The notes under the pieces are model-generated. The model did not search any database. It saw only the letters and a program-made list of their open reading frames with translations, and was not told where the DNA came from. A stretch of DNA of 64,000 bases from positions 23,974-87,973 of the forward strand of contig CAYMTE010000002.1 of NCBI GenBank assembly GCA_964393325.1. Reading direction: 5' to 3'. Shown here one piece after another: positions 41,680 through 49,127 of this stretch. The stretch's first letter is position 1, and each line of letters opens with the position of its first letter. Origin of the DNA: JBAZWV01 sp964393325. GTDB taxonomy: Bacteria; Patescibacteriota; Patescibacteriia; 2-12-FULL-60-25. The position numbers and the translations under genes are program-made.

Positions 41680-41708
41680 ACCCTAACAGTTTTTGAATGA
41701 ATTGTCAA
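41680..41708 (-). promoter_or_regulatory. Promoter of lipoprotein (1)
   Basis: TTGACA (41703-41708), 17-base spacer, TAGGGT (41680-41685) on the minus strand. Confidence 0.7.
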
Positions 41709-41731
41709 TCATTCTTGTCATCTCCGAATAC

Positions 41732-41756
41732 AAAAAACTCTGACCGAAGTCAGAGT
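41732..41756 (-). terminator. Terminator of lipoprotein gene 41765-42760
   Basis: ACTCTGAC, loop CGAA in the plus reading, GTCAGAGT; the minus strand continues with TTTTT. Confidence 0.85.
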
Positions 41757-41764
41757 AAGCGTTC

Positions 41765-42760
41765 TCACAGCGTCAGCTCCAATTGGAGCGGCTCTGCGAG
41801 GTTCGTGTCGTAGTACGAGAAGGCACCCGTTGGCGGATGCGTGAAGGTACCGATGAGCGTCCCGTCCTTGTACAACTTCATACTGCCGCGGCATTTGCCG
41901 TTGGCAGCATCCTGGTTGTCGCACATGAACGAGAAGAACGGGAGCGGCGGATTGCCGCTGTTCGTGTCGTACGCCTTGAGCGCGAGGTAGACCGTGTTAC
42001 CGGCCACCGCACCCGCAAGCGGACATAGTACATCGGGGTTCGTGCTGTCGTTCGCAGTCGCAGCCTGCTGCGACACGCAGCCGGCGGTGATCGGATCACT
42101 CGGACCCGTGAGCGCAGGCTGGTTGATCGACACGGTGATCGTGCCGTACCTCCCAGCCGAGAGCGACGTGCTGTCGAGATCCCAACACACGGCATAGCCC
42201 GTCGCCGGAACCGGCAACGAGCCGCACATCTCGGTGACGCACGCGCTCATCGCACACGAACCGGACACGCAGGAATGCATGCACATCCCGCAGTTCGCCG
42301 GGTCATCGACGAGATACGCCTCGCATCCCGTTGACGCCATCGCGTCGCAGTTGTCGTAGTTCGCGTCGCACGCACCCATTGCGCATGCACCCGCGGAGCA
42401 GATCGCCGAGGCGTGATCGTACGGCGCACACGGCGTGCACGACGGACTATCACACCCGTTCCACGGAGCAGGATCAACGCACTCCCCGCTCCCCGACGGA
42501 CACTCCTTCTGATTGCCCGTACAGGGTGCCGAGCCGCCGGAGCCGCCCATCCCGCCACCACCTGTGGTCAAGATGCCGCCCGTACCTCCAACGCCACCCG
42601 AGCCACCGAACATCTCTCCACCACCGCCCGTGGAAATTCCCCCAGAGCCGCCCGCCGGAGCTCCGCCGGAGCCGCCCGCAGGCTGCGGCCGGTACTTCTC
42701 GAAGTCCTGCACGCAGGCGGACAGCAAAACGAGCACGAGCCACAAAACCATCTTCTTCAT
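41765..42760 (-). CDS. Gly-rich, Cys-rich lipoprotein, myxobacterial type (2)
   Basis: The signal peptide (MKKMVLWLVLVLLSAC) ends in a perfect lipobox LSAC at Cys16. A Gly-rich linker with GGSGG repeats follows, then a Cys-rich block with the pattern CxxGxCxxxCxxxxxxCDxxxxxGCE and DPANCGMC. That pattern is characteristic of secreted Myxococcota proteins. The C-terminal beta domain resembles that of lipoprotein (1). A GGGAGGG ribosome binding site lies four bases before the ATG at 42760. Predicted location: outer face of the membrane. Confidence 0.8.
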   Translation of the reverse strand: MKKMVLWLVLVLLSACVQDFEKYRPQPAGGSGGAPAGGSGGISTGGGGEMFGGSGGVGGTGGILTTGGGGMGGSGGSAPCTGNQKECPSGSGECVDPAPWNGCDSPSCTPCAPYDHASAICSAGACAMGACDANYDNCDAMASTGCEAYLVDDPANCGMCMHSCVSGSCAMSACVTEMCGSLPVPATGYAVCWDLDSTSLSAGRYGTITVSINQPALTGPSDPITAGCVSQQAATANDSTNPDVLCPLAGAVAGNTVYLALKAYDTNSGNPPLPFFSFMCDNQDAANGKCRGSMKLYKDGTLIGTFTHPPTGAFSYYDTNLAEPLQLELTL

Positions 42761-42794
42761 GAACCCTCCCGTAGAAAGAAAAAGACCTGCCCGA

Positions 42795-42823
42795 TTCTTA
42801 GCACGAAATGCGTAAATTGTCAA
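42795..42823 (-). promoter_or_regulatory. Promoter of lipoprotein (2)
   Basis: TTGACA (42818-42823), 17-base spacer, TAAGAA (42795-42800) on the minus strand. The -35 lies in a perfect inverted repeat at 42817-42836 (TTGTCAATT, AA, AATTGACAA) that may be an operator. Confidence 0.7.
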
Positions 42824-42837
42824 TTAAAATTGACAAG

Positions 42838-42863
42838 AAAAAAAAGACCCCCGAAGAGGGTCT
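42838..42863 (-). terminator. Terminator of lipoprotein gene 42889-43572
   Basis: AGACCC and GGGTCT around a 7-base loop, followed on the minus strand by TTTTTTTC. Confidence 0.8.
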
Positions 42864-42888
42864 CTAGATACCCGTGCACTCCATCGTG

Positions 42889-43572
42889 CTACGGGATGAT
42901 GCAGCTCGGGTTAGGGCGACCGGGCGCGAAGAAGAAGCACCCCGACGACACGCCATCCTCGTACCGGCCGATCTCCTGATCCGCGTTGCAGAACAGGATA
43001 TCGACCCAGCAGGTCGGCACCCCTTGCTGCAGCTCGCAGAAGTAGTCGCCGTTCAGGATGCCGTCGGTGTTCGGCGTTCCATCGCTCGGCTCGGTCGCTG
43101 GCACGCCCTCGTACGTCGACCCGAAGATCGACTCAAGATATGCACCCTCGACCGCCTGACCCCAGTCGCCGAGGACGACGTCGCGCTCCCCGTACGGGCC
43201 GGTCTTGAGACCCGGCCACGGGATGTCGGAGAATGTGCCCGGCGGGTAGTCCAGCGCGAACGCCATCCGAAGCGCGCGATCGACCGCCATACCCGGCGCG
43301 CGGACCTTCACGAGGAACACGTCCTCGTGCGCACCGGCGCAGGAGAAGAACTCCGTAGGCATCGCGCCCCCGGAACCACCTCCGCCGGTCGAGTCACCGC
43401 CGGACGCACTTGTACCTCCGACACCGCCGGAGCCGCCGAGCACCTCTCCGCCGCCCTCGGAGGCGCCGCCGGAGCTGCTCCCGCCGGTCGAGTCACCGCC
43501 GGAGCCGCCATCACCGAGATTCGCCGTGCAGGCCACTGAGAACACAACCGCAACCATGAACCATTGACGCAT
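42889..43572 (-). CDS. Gly-rich lipoprotein, myxobacterial type (3)
   Basis: The signal peptide (MRQWFMVAVVFSVAC) ends at a lipobox-like SVAC, Cys15. A Gly/Ser linker of about 45 residues follows; it shares GGGEVLGGSGGVGGT with GGGEMFGGSGGVGGT of lipoprotein (2), showing a common origin of the linker. The C-terminal domain (about 150 residues, six cysteines, PGTFSDIPWPGLKTGPYGER) is different and not recognised. A perfect AGGAGGT ribosome binding site precedes the ATG at 43572. Confidence 0.78.
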   Translation of the reverse strand: MRQWFMVAVVFSVACTANLGDGGSGGDSTGGSSSGGASEGGGEVLGGSGGVGGTSASGGDSTGGGGSGGAMPTEFFSCAGAHEDVFLVKVRAPGMAVDRALRMAFALDYPPGTFSDIPWPGLKTGPYGERDVVLGDWGQAVEGAYLESIFGSTYEGVPATEPSDGTPNTDGILNGDYFCELQQGVPTCWVDILFCNADQEIGRYEDGVSSGCFFFAPGRPNPSCIIP

Positions 43573-43601
43573 GGGACCTCCTGAAATCAAAGGACACGCC
43601 G

Positions 43602-43630
43602 ACCCTACAGAATATCGGCCAAAATGTCAA
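43602..43630 (-). promoter_or_regulatory. Promoter of lipoprotein (3)
   Basis: TTGACA (43625-43630), 17-base spacer, TAGGGT (43602-43607) on the minus strand. It begins eight bases past the prfA stop codon. Confidence 0.72.
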
Positions 43631-43637
43631 GTCTAGA

Positions 43638-44708
43638 TTACTCGTCCCCCTCGTCTGTCCCCTGCTTGCCGGATTTGACCGTCGCAATAACCTCCGCGAG
43701 TTGGCCGTCCAAAATCTGCGCAATATTGTGCCACGAATGCTTGATGCGATGATCCGTGATGCGATCTTGCGGATAGTTGTACGTTCGAATCTTCTCGGAT
43801 CGTTCGCCGCGACCGATCTGTGCGCGTCGTTCTGCATCTAACTGGCTACGTTTCTTTTCTTCTTCCATCTCCCAAATACGCGCGCGAAGAATCTGCATGG
43901 CGCGTTCTTTATTTTGGAGCTGTGAACGCTCGTCCTGACAAGACACGACGAGACCACTCGGAAGGTGCGTAATGCGCACCGCGGATTTCGTCGTGTTCAC
44001 CGACTGCCCGCCTTTTCCACCCGCGCAAAACGTATCAATGCGCAAATCATTGGAGTTGATCGTCACTTCCGTTTCTTCGATCTCCGGAAGCACGGCGACC
44101 GTGGCTGTCGAGGTATGAATACGCCCCTGCTTTTCCGTCGCAGGAATACGCTGCACGCGATGGACGCCCTGTTCAATCTTCAAATCTCCATACGCGCCTT
44201 CACCATCAATTGAAAACACGACTTCCTTGTACCCTCCTTGCTCCGCGTGAGATTCAGAAAGCAGTGACGTTTTCCACCCTTTTCGTTCTGCAAACCGCGC
44301 ATACATGCGAAACAAATCCTGTGCAAAAAGTGCTGCCTCTTCACCACCCGTCCCGGCACGAATTTCCACGATCACGTCGCTTGCATCGTGCGGATCCGGC
44401 GGAATAAGAATCGATTCAAACGCCGTCGTCGCCTCCTGCAATTCCGCCGTAACACCCGTAAGTTCCGAAGCCGCGAGCGCACGCATATCCGCATCCTCTG
44501 ACGCGGCCGCTTCCTTCATATCCTCCATCGCCTTCCATGCCGTGACATACCGATCCCCTGCTTCAACCACCGATTTCTGATGCGTATAGGAACGCGAAAC
44601 GTCGCGCAGGAGACGGGAATCTGCCAGCGTTTCGGGACTCGCAATCTTCGATTCAAGCTCCGTGAGCTTGGCGCGTGCATCCGCCGCGACTTTGAGAAGA
44701 TCAGACAT
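43638..44708 (-). CDS. prfA: Peptide chain release factor 1
   Basis: RF1 reads UAA and UAG and triggers peptide release. The GGQ motif is in FCAGGKGGQSVNTTKSAVR, the codon-recognition region in RVQRIPATEKQGRIHTS. C-terminal KNKERAMQILRARI-like NKERAMQILRARIWEMEE is present. Length 356 is typical. The ATG at 44708 lies 13 bases after a TATTAT box and has no Shine-Dalgarno sequence. Confidence 0.96.
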   Translation of the reverse strand: MSDLLKVAADARAKLTELESKIASPETLADSRLLRDVSRSYTHQKSVVEAGDRYVTAWKAMEDMKEAAASEDADMRALAASELTGVTAELQEATTAFESILIPPDPHDASDVIVEIRAGTGGEEAALFAQDLFRMYARFAERKGWKTSLLSESHAEQGGYKEVVFSIDGEGAYGDLKIEQGVHRVQRIPATEKQGRIHTSTATVAVLPEIEETEVTINSNDLRIDTFCAGGKGGQSVNTTKSAVRITHLPSGLVVSCQDERSQLQNKERAMQILRARIWEMEEEKKRSQLDAERRAQIGRGERSEKIRTYNYPQDRITDHRIKHSWHNIAQILDGQLAEVIATVKSGKQGTDEGDE

Positions 44709-44728
44709 GGTACTGTTTATGATAATAC

Positions 44729-44753
44729 AAAACCGGCCCTCATGACCGGTTTT
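44729..44753. terminator. Terminator after rpmE
   Basis: AAAACCGG and CCGGTTTT (44746-44753) around a 9-base loop; symmetrical A/T flanks. Confidence 0.75.
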
Positions 44754-44763
44754 GAAATACTCG

Positions 44764-45072
44764 CTAGGCTTCGTGAAGCTGCGTCGGCTGCTTTTGTGCC
44801 TTCTTTGCCGCCTTCTGTGCGGTGCGCTTGACGGCCTTCGCCTTCTTGCCGAGGACGCCGGCCTTCGTCGCCTTGGCCGCGGTCTTTTCTTGGAACTTCT
44901 CAACGCGGCGAGCAGTGTCGATAAGCTTCTGCTTGCCCGTGTAGAATGGGTGGCAGTTCGAACACAATTCAACGTGGATCTCTTCCACGGTCGAACCGGC
45001 TGTGACGACGTTGCCGCAGGCACAGACGATCTTGGCGTTCGGGAAATAGGTAGGATGGATATCCGCCTTCAT
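44764..45072 (-). CDS. rpmE: 50S ribosomal protein L31
   Basis: The N-terminal 60 residues are L31 (MKADIHPTYFPNAKIVCACG, VELCSNCHPFYTGKQKLID) with the zinc-binding cysteines of the C+ type. A Lys/Ala-rich tail of about 40 residues (KAKAVKRTAQKAAKKAQKQ) is an extension. A TTGCCA-17-TATCGT promoter lies nine bases before the ATG. It precedes prfA, a common bacterial order. Confidence 0.94.
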   Translation of the reverse strand: MKADIHPTYFPNAKIVCACGNVVTAGSTVEEIHVELCSNCHPFYTGKQKLIDTARRVEKFQEKTAAKATKAGVLGKKAKAVKRTAQKAAKKAQKQPTQLHEA

Positions 45073-45081
45073 AGTGCCGGA

Positions 45082-45110
45082 ACGATAGCAAAGACTAGCT
45101 TTCTTGGCAA
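45082..45110 (-). promoter_or_regulatory. rpmE promoter, near-leaderless
   Basis: TTGCCA (45105-45110), 17-base spacer, TATCGT (45082-45087), then nine bases to the ATG at 45072. Confidence 0.72.
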
Positions 45111-45124
45111 GACCCTCCATGAAA

Positions 45125-45147
45125 CAAAAAACCCGAGAAAACTCGGG
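45125..45147 (-). terminator. Terminator of the 45167-45574 cassette
   Basis: CCCGAG, loop TTTT, CTCGGG, then TTTTTTG on the minus strand. Confidence 0.85.
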
Positions 45148-45166
45148 GAGGAAAACCGGCGGAACA

Positions 45167-45574
45167 TCAGGTGAAGAGCGGTGACGCCGGCTCATCGACC
45201 GGGGTCGGAGCCCTTGTTGCGAGATAGCACATCATCACAATGATGCTATCGACAGCCTCCTGATCCCAGGCGTCGCACTCCTCGTCGACCGTTTCGGTGT
45301 CGGAGTATGCATGCAGGGACCATGTGTTGCGTTCGATAGCGTACGTGAGCCGCATGAGCCCACGGACGTCATCCACGTGTCCGGAGTACTGGATACTCAC
45401 GGACGCAGGGCTCCTCGAGACGAAGAAGTCGCAGGCGTCGCCGTCGTCCTCCAGGGCAAAAAAGAACGTCGTCGTGTCATCGCGCTCGTCCTTGAGCCGC
45501 GGCACCACCTCGTTGGCTTCGCAGACCCTCACGATGTGATAGAACACCTCAGCCACGCGTTGATCGATACCCAT
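45167..45574 (-). CDS. Acidic ORFan (cassette gene)
   Basis: This 135-residue acidic protein is not recognised (VAEVFYHIVRVCEANEVVPR, FFFALEDDGDACDFFVS, DQEAVDSIIVMMCYLATRA). It looks like a compact alpha/beta domain. It carries a perfect AAGGAGGT ribosome binding site before the ATG at 45574, a TTGACG-17-TACGCT promoter and its own terminator. These and GC-rich codons mark it as one of the inserted cassettes, here between rpmE and queA. Confidence 0.7.
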   Translation of the reverse strand: MGIDQRVAEVFYHIVRVCEANEVVPRLKDERDDTTTFFFALEDDGDACDFFVSRSPASVSIQYSGHVDDVRGLMRLTYAIERNTWSLHAYSDTETVDEECDAWDQEAVDSIIVMMCYLATRAPTPVDEPASPLFT

Positions 45575-45598
45575 GACCCACCTCCTTCGCGCGTCTCG

Positions 45599-45627
45599 AG
45601 CGTAGCCAAAAATCTAGATTCCGTCAA
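45599..45627 (-). promoter_or_regulatory. Promoter of the 45167-45574 cassette
   Basis: TTGACG (45622-45627), 17-base spacer, TACGCT (45599-45604) on the minus strand; it abuts the divergent queA promoter. Confidence 0.72.
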
Positions 45628-45634
45628 CGGTTCA

Positions 45635-45643
45635 TGCTACGTT
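45635..45643 (+). promoter_or_regulatory. queA extended -10, leaderless
   Basis: TGC followed by TACGTT (45638-45643), then seven bases to the ATG at 45651. Confidence 0.55.
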
Positions 45644-45650
45644 CCTCTCC

Positions 45651-46634
45651 ATGAAAACGTCCGACTTTGACTACGTCCTACCCCCGGAACGGATCGCTCA
45701 AACGCCTGTCCGCCCGCGGGATCATTCACGGCTCATGGTACTGGATCGTCACACCGGTCACATCACCCACCGGCGATTCTTTGATATCGGAACAGAGCTT
45801 CGTCCCGGAGACCTGCTCGTCACGAACAACAGCAAAGTATTCAATGCGCGACTGCAGACCACGGATGGCATCGAGATTTTTCTCCTCCGTCCCGAAGCGC
45901 GCGGCTGGAAATGTCTCGCGAAACCCGGACGAAAACTACGCGTTGGATCATCTGTCGTCTTTGCAGATAAAACAACGGCAACCGTTCTGGAGAAACAAGA
46001 CGATGGAACGGTTCTTCTGGATTTTGGACGATCACCCGAAGAGATCTTCGCCTGGACGGATCGTGTCGGAAGCGTCCCCACGCCTCCATACGTCGAACAG
46101 TCCGTGACAAACAGCGCAGATTATCAAACCGTGTATGCCGCGCATGTTGGATCTGTCGCCGCGCCGACGGCTGGATTTCATTTCACGCCCGAGCTCATCG
46201 AGAGTCTCACGTCGCACGGCGTGCAATTCGCCTCTGTCACGCTTCACGTCGGACTCGGTACGTTCCGTCCGATGAAAACGGAAACACTCGAAGAACACGT
46301 GATGCATGAAGAGTGGATCGACGTGCCGGATGAGGCCATACGACTGATCGAAGAAACAAAACGGAATGGCGGTCGCGTGATCGCCGTTGGCACGACCACG
46401 GTGCGTGCGCTCGAGTCGAACGTGCAACACGGATTCACGAATATCTTCATCACGCCGGGGTACGTCTTCAAACGCATCGACGGCCTCATCACGAATTTTC
46501 ATCTTCCAAAATCCACGTTACTCGTCCTCGTCTCCGCCTTCGCCGGCCGAGAACATATTCGTCAGGCATACGAGGAAGCAATCAAGAATGAATACCGGTT
46601 CTATTCATTTGGAGATGCAATGATCATTTTGTAG
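45651..46634 (+). CDS. queA: S-adenosylmethionine:tRNA ribosyltransferase-isomerase
   Basis: QueA transfers and isomerises the ribosyl part of SAM onto preQ1 in tRNA to form epoxyqueuosine. Signatures: FDYVLPPERIAQTPVRPRD, LRPGDLLVTNNSKVFNARL, HVGSVAAPTAGFHFTPEL, LHVGLGTFRPMKTETLEEH, GYVFKRIDGLITNFHLPKST. Length 327 is typical. Other queuosine genes are not in the window. Confidence 0.95.
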   Translation: MKTSDFDYVLPPERIAQTPVRPRDHSRLMVLDRHTGHITHRRFFDIGTELRPGDLLVTNNSKVFNARLQTTDGIEIFLLRPEARGWKCLAKPGRKLRVGSSVVFADKTTATVLEKQDDGTVLLDFGRSPEEIFAWTDRVGSVPTPPYVEQSVTNSADYQTVYAAHVGSVAAPTAGFHFTPELIESLTSHGVQFASVTLHVGLGTFRPMKTETLEEHVMHEEWIDVPDEAIRLIEETKRNGGRVIAVGTTTVRALESNVQHGFTNIFITPGYVFKRIDGLITNFHLPKSTLLVLVSAFAGREHIRQAYEEAIKNEYRFYSFGDAMIIL

Positions 46635-46654
46635 ACAAGAGCACCTCGGATAAA

Positions 46655-46705
46655 AACGAAAGACCGCGTGCATCGCCTCCGAGATGGGAGACAACACACG
46701 CGGTC
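46655..46705 (-). terminator. Terminator of the 46781-47494 cassette
   Basis: GACCGCGTG pairs with CACGCGGTC across a 26-base loop and is followed on the minus strand by TTTCGTTTTTAT. Confidence 0.7.
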
Positions 46706-46780
46706 GAGTCTTTACAGCAGATGCAATAAGGATGAAGACGGAAAAGATAAGAAGGAACGAGGAGCTGAGGAGTGAGGGGA

Positions 46781-47494
46781 TCACTCCGCGCGGGAAGCAG
46801 AACCGTAGCTCGAATATGCACCGCCGCCCCAGCGCCAGCAGAGCTCCGGCCCGCCGCGGAAGTGGCCGAAGTAGGCGACGCTGCCGCGAGCCCCGCGAGG
46901 CACGGAACCGGGGAGGTCCATGATGTGGTCATCGATCACGGCCGGGTTCTGGACGTAGACGCTCACGCCCTCGACCTCGCTCATGCCGACCTCGAAGGGC
47001 TGAAAGCCCTCCCGACAGTCGTTCGGCTTGCGGTTGCGATTCCGATAGCCATCCTGGAACAGCATCCAGTAGATGTCCTGCTCCTTGATCTGCTTCGGGT
47101 CGAACGGCTCGAAGGTGTTGTCCTCGCCGTCGTACGCGAGCCCGGCGAGCCTGCAGTACTCCTTGAGACCGACCTGCTTCACGACCCTGCGGTCGACGAG
47201 GCAGACGCTCTCGCAACCGAACAGGCGGACGTGGTTCGCGGGCCAGACCGGGAGCTGCGGCACGGGCTCGAAGGAGTCTTTGCCGTCGGCGTCGAGGTAC
47301 TGATCGAACGTGGTGCAGCCGAGCACACCGCCGAACTTGTCGTACAGGACGCGGGCCTGCGCCTCGCGGACAGAGTCACCGGAGGGCGTCTCCAGACGGT
47401 TCTCGATGATGCTCTGGGCGCGATCGCCGTCGATCCTGCCGCTGCCGAGCTGCGCCACAATCTCCACGATCTGCCCTGCACTTGCCTTCTTCAT
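46781..47494 (-). CDS. ORFan with helical N-terminus (cassette gene)
   Basis: This 237-residue protein was not assigned to a family. The first 50 residues look helical (AGQIVEIVAQLGSGRIDGDR), followed by a mixed domain with FDPKQIKEQDIYWMLFQDG and a C-terminal Gly/Tyr/Trp segment. A GGGAG ribosome binding site precedes the ATG, the promoter is TTGACA-17-TATGTT, and the terminator lies downstream. A longer frame exists on the other strand but lacks all such signals. Confidence 0.72.
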   Translation of the reverse strand: MKKASAGQIVEIVAQLGSGRIDGDRAQSIIENRLETPSGDSVREAQARVLYDKFGGVLGCTTFDQYLDADGKDSFEPVPQLPVWPANHVRLFGCESVCLVDRRVVKQVGLKEYCRLAGLAYDGEDNTFEPFDPKQIKEQDIYWMLFQDGYRNRNRKPNDCREGFQPFEVGMSEVEGVSVYVQNPAVIDDHIMDLPGSVPRGARGSVAYFGHFRGGPELCWRWGGGAYSSYGSASRAE

Positions 47495-47626
47495 GACTCA
47501 ATCTCCCTCACCTTTTGGTACGCCGTTCTACGCCCACCCGAACCATTCGGGCGTTCACAGACGGTCCACCTAAGGCAAAGTTTTTGTTCTAAGAAAAGGA
47601 AGGATCAACCTCTAACGAACCGCGTG

Positions 47627-47655
47627 AACATACACCGTCTTTACCAAAATGTCAA
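47627..47655 (-). promoter_or_regulatory. Promoter of the 46781-47494 cassette
   Basis: TTGACA (47650-47655), 17-base spacer, TATGTT (47627-47632) on the minus strand. The text CTTGACATTTTGG is identical to that at the lipoprotein (3) promoter. Confidence 0.78.
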
Positions 47656-47674
47656 GCGTGATTGACGTCCTCGG

Positions 47675-48067
47675 TTACTCTTCCAAAATGTTCTCGATGT
47701 ACGTGTACTCCGGCGATGCGCCGGGCATTGCGAGAATCGCGAGCGCATCCACTTGAAACGCACGGAGCGAAACGCGAGACTGCGCGAGATACGTTTCCAC
47801 GGTGCGACGCAAATGCAATCGCTTTTGCCGCGTGATCGCTTCTTCCGGATTTCCGTACGCGTTCGATCGCCGCGTTTTGACCTCCACAAAATGCACGACA
47901 CCGTTCTTCTCGGCGATCACGTCAATTTCACCAAGACGGCACGACCAATTCCGCGCAAGGATTTTGAATCCGCGCGACATCAAAAAAACCGCAGCGAGAT
48001 CTTCGCCACGGTTCCCGAACCGACGGCGCGGATCGAGGGAATTTACGTTTTTGCTTTCGGCAACCAT
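47675..48067 (-). CDS. yraN: YraN family (UPF0102) endonuclease-like protein
   Basis: This 130-residue protein has the restriction-endonuclease-like fold signature of YraN: RRRFGNRGEDLAAVFLMSRG, ILARNWSCRLGEIDVIAEK and VHFVEVKTRRSNAYGNPEEA, with the metal-site Glu-x-Asp and Glu-x-Lys. A nuclease role is suggested by the fold but not established. It overlaps the upstream membrane-protein gene by 25 bases. Confidence 0.9.
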   Translation of the reverse strand: MVAESKNVNSLDPRRRFGNRGEDLAAVFLMSRGFKILARNWSCRLGEIDVIAEKNGVVHFVEVKTRRSNAYGNPEEAITRQKRLHLRRTVETYLAQSRVSLRAFQVDALAILAMPGASPEYTYIENILEE

Positions 48068-48456
48068 TTGTTCAAAGCGTCGCGTTGATCACGGCGTTCC
48101 TGCATCTCTGGAATCTCCACGCGAATCTTGCGGTACAGTCTCCAGGCATACCACGCGAAGAGCGCGACCCAGAGCAAATACCCGGCGCGCATACCGAGCG
48201 CATAAATCCGCTCAAAGCTGAACACGAACAAGACGAGACCAAACACGCCAAGCGTCAGAAGCGCCGATGAGGCGTAGTGATACGCGCGTCGGTACAGCTT
48301 ATCTTTCGCTTTGTTCAGGGCGAAGAAACGGAGTGCAATCCCCGCAAAAAAGAAAATCGCGAAGAACCCAAGAAGACTGTACTCAACCCACGGCAAGAAT
48401 GGCGCGGGCGTCAGACCAAACCAATAGGACAATCGCAAAAGTGGAGGAAGCGTCAT
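48043..48456 (-). CDS. Hypothetical membrane protein, three TM segments
   Basis: This 137-residue protein has hydrophobic segments at LGFFAIFFFAGIALRFFAL, YHYASSALLTLGVFGLVLFVF and LLWVALFAWYAWRLY, and a charged tail (EIPEMQERRDQRDALNKWL). Not recognised. Its 3' end overlaps yraN by 25 bases, so the two are translated from one mRNA. Confidence 0.68.
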   Translation of the reverse strand: MTLPPLLRLSYWFGLTPAPFLPWVEYSLLGFFAIFFFAGIALRFFALNKAKDKLYRRAYHYASSALLTLGVFGLVLFVFSFERIYALGMRAGYLLWVALFAWYAWRLYRKIRVEIPEMQERRDQRDALNKWLPKAKT

Positions 48457-48503
48457 ACGGTGGATAGCCTGCCGAAAAAAGAGAAAATGCGCAACTCCCC
48501 CGG

Positions 48504-48788
48504 TTACAGGCCGGGCGCGCGGTTAAATCCAAAGAGAGATCCGAGCGTTGCCGCGAGAAACGCATTCCAGAGATTCGTCGCGACCATAAACCCAACGAAA
48601 CAGAACAAAATGCCGATTAGTTTATAGAGCAAATTTGATCCACCCGGCCCAAAATTCGAGTCCGCCCAATCAATCCCACCAAAAAAATCAAGAAGTCGTC
48701 GCGTTTTGATTACCATGATCGCGCCAGCGGCAACGATCAAGAGACCGATCACGATACGCAAAAAAATTCCCATAGATGCACGAATCAT
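48504..48788 (-). CDS. Small two-TM protein
   Basis: This 94-residue protein has two membrane segments (FLRIVIGLLIVAAGAIMVI and LLYKLIGILFCFVGFMVA) separated by a FGGIDWADSNFGPGGSN loop. It resembles short Patescibacterial membrane proteins of unknown role. An ATG at 48773 (MGIFLRIV) is an equally good start. Confidence 0.65.
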   Translation of the reverse strand: MIRASMGIFLRIVIGLLIVAAGAIMVIKTRRLLDFFGGIDWADSNFGPGGSNLLYKLIGILFCFVGFMVATNLWNAFLAATLGSLFGFNRAPGL

Positions 48789-48866
48789 ATCATGAGAATG
48801 ACAAATTCATCCAAATATGGCAGGATGACGGACGCAACAAGTACCGCACGACTCGTTCATGGCGGT

Positions 48867-48943
48867 GCACGCGTAGCTCAGTTGGTTAGAGCACCTCGTT
48901 TACACCGAGGGGGTCCAAGGTTCGAATCCTTGCGCGTGCACCA
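48867..48943 (+). tRNA. tRNA-Val (anticodon UAC)
   Basis: Acceptor GCACGCG/CGCGTGC, D-arm AGTTGGTTA, anticodon stem CCTCG/CGAGG around TTTACAC (anticodon TAC), T-arm GGTTCGAATCC and encoded CCA. It decodes GUA and probably other valine codons. Confidence 0.96.
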
Positions 48944-48965
48944 CTCTGAATGAGGCAAGAAAACG

Positions 48966-48993
48966 AAAAACAGCTCGGAGAGAGCTGTTTTTT
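48966..48993. terminator. Bidirectional terminator between two convergent tRNA genes
   Basis: AAACAGCTC, loop GGAGA, GAGCTGTTT with A and T runs; it serves tRNA-Val(UAC) and tRNA-Leu(GAG). Confidence 0.85.
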
Positions 48994-48995
48994 GT

Positions 48996-49082
48996 TGGTG
49001 CTCAGGAGAGGACTCGAACCTCCACGGGATTGCTCCCGCCAGCACCTCAAGCTGGTGCGTATACCAGTTCCGCCACCTGAGC
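48996..49082 (-). tRNA. tRNA-Leu (anticodon GAG)
   Basis: The minus strand folds as a class II tRNA: acceptor GCTCAGG/CCTGAGC, anticodon stem CCAGC/GCTGG around TTGAGGT (anticodon GAG), a long variable arm (CGGGAGCAATCCCG), T-arm GGTTCGAGTCC and encoded CCA. It decodes CUC and CUU. Confidence 0.96.
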
Positions 49083-49127
49083 GCGCGGACGGAAGGTATC
49101 ATCTCTTTTTGCGTTTGACAAGAGGAT

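Noticed and set aside
40955..43572. Gly-rich lipoprotein linkers as a CRISPR-like or tandem-repeat array
   Set aside because: The repeats are short GGSGG-type codon repeats in an open frame, without constant repeat-spacer units. No CRISPR array or cas gene was seen anywhere in the window.
46772..47665. A 297-codon plus-strand frame opposite the 46781-47494 gene, longer than the called gene
   Set aside because: It is a shadow of GC-rich codon use. The minus-strand gene has promoter, ribosome binding site and terminator; the plus frame has none and its composition (Val, Ala, Leu, Asp, Arg) is typical of antisense artefacts.
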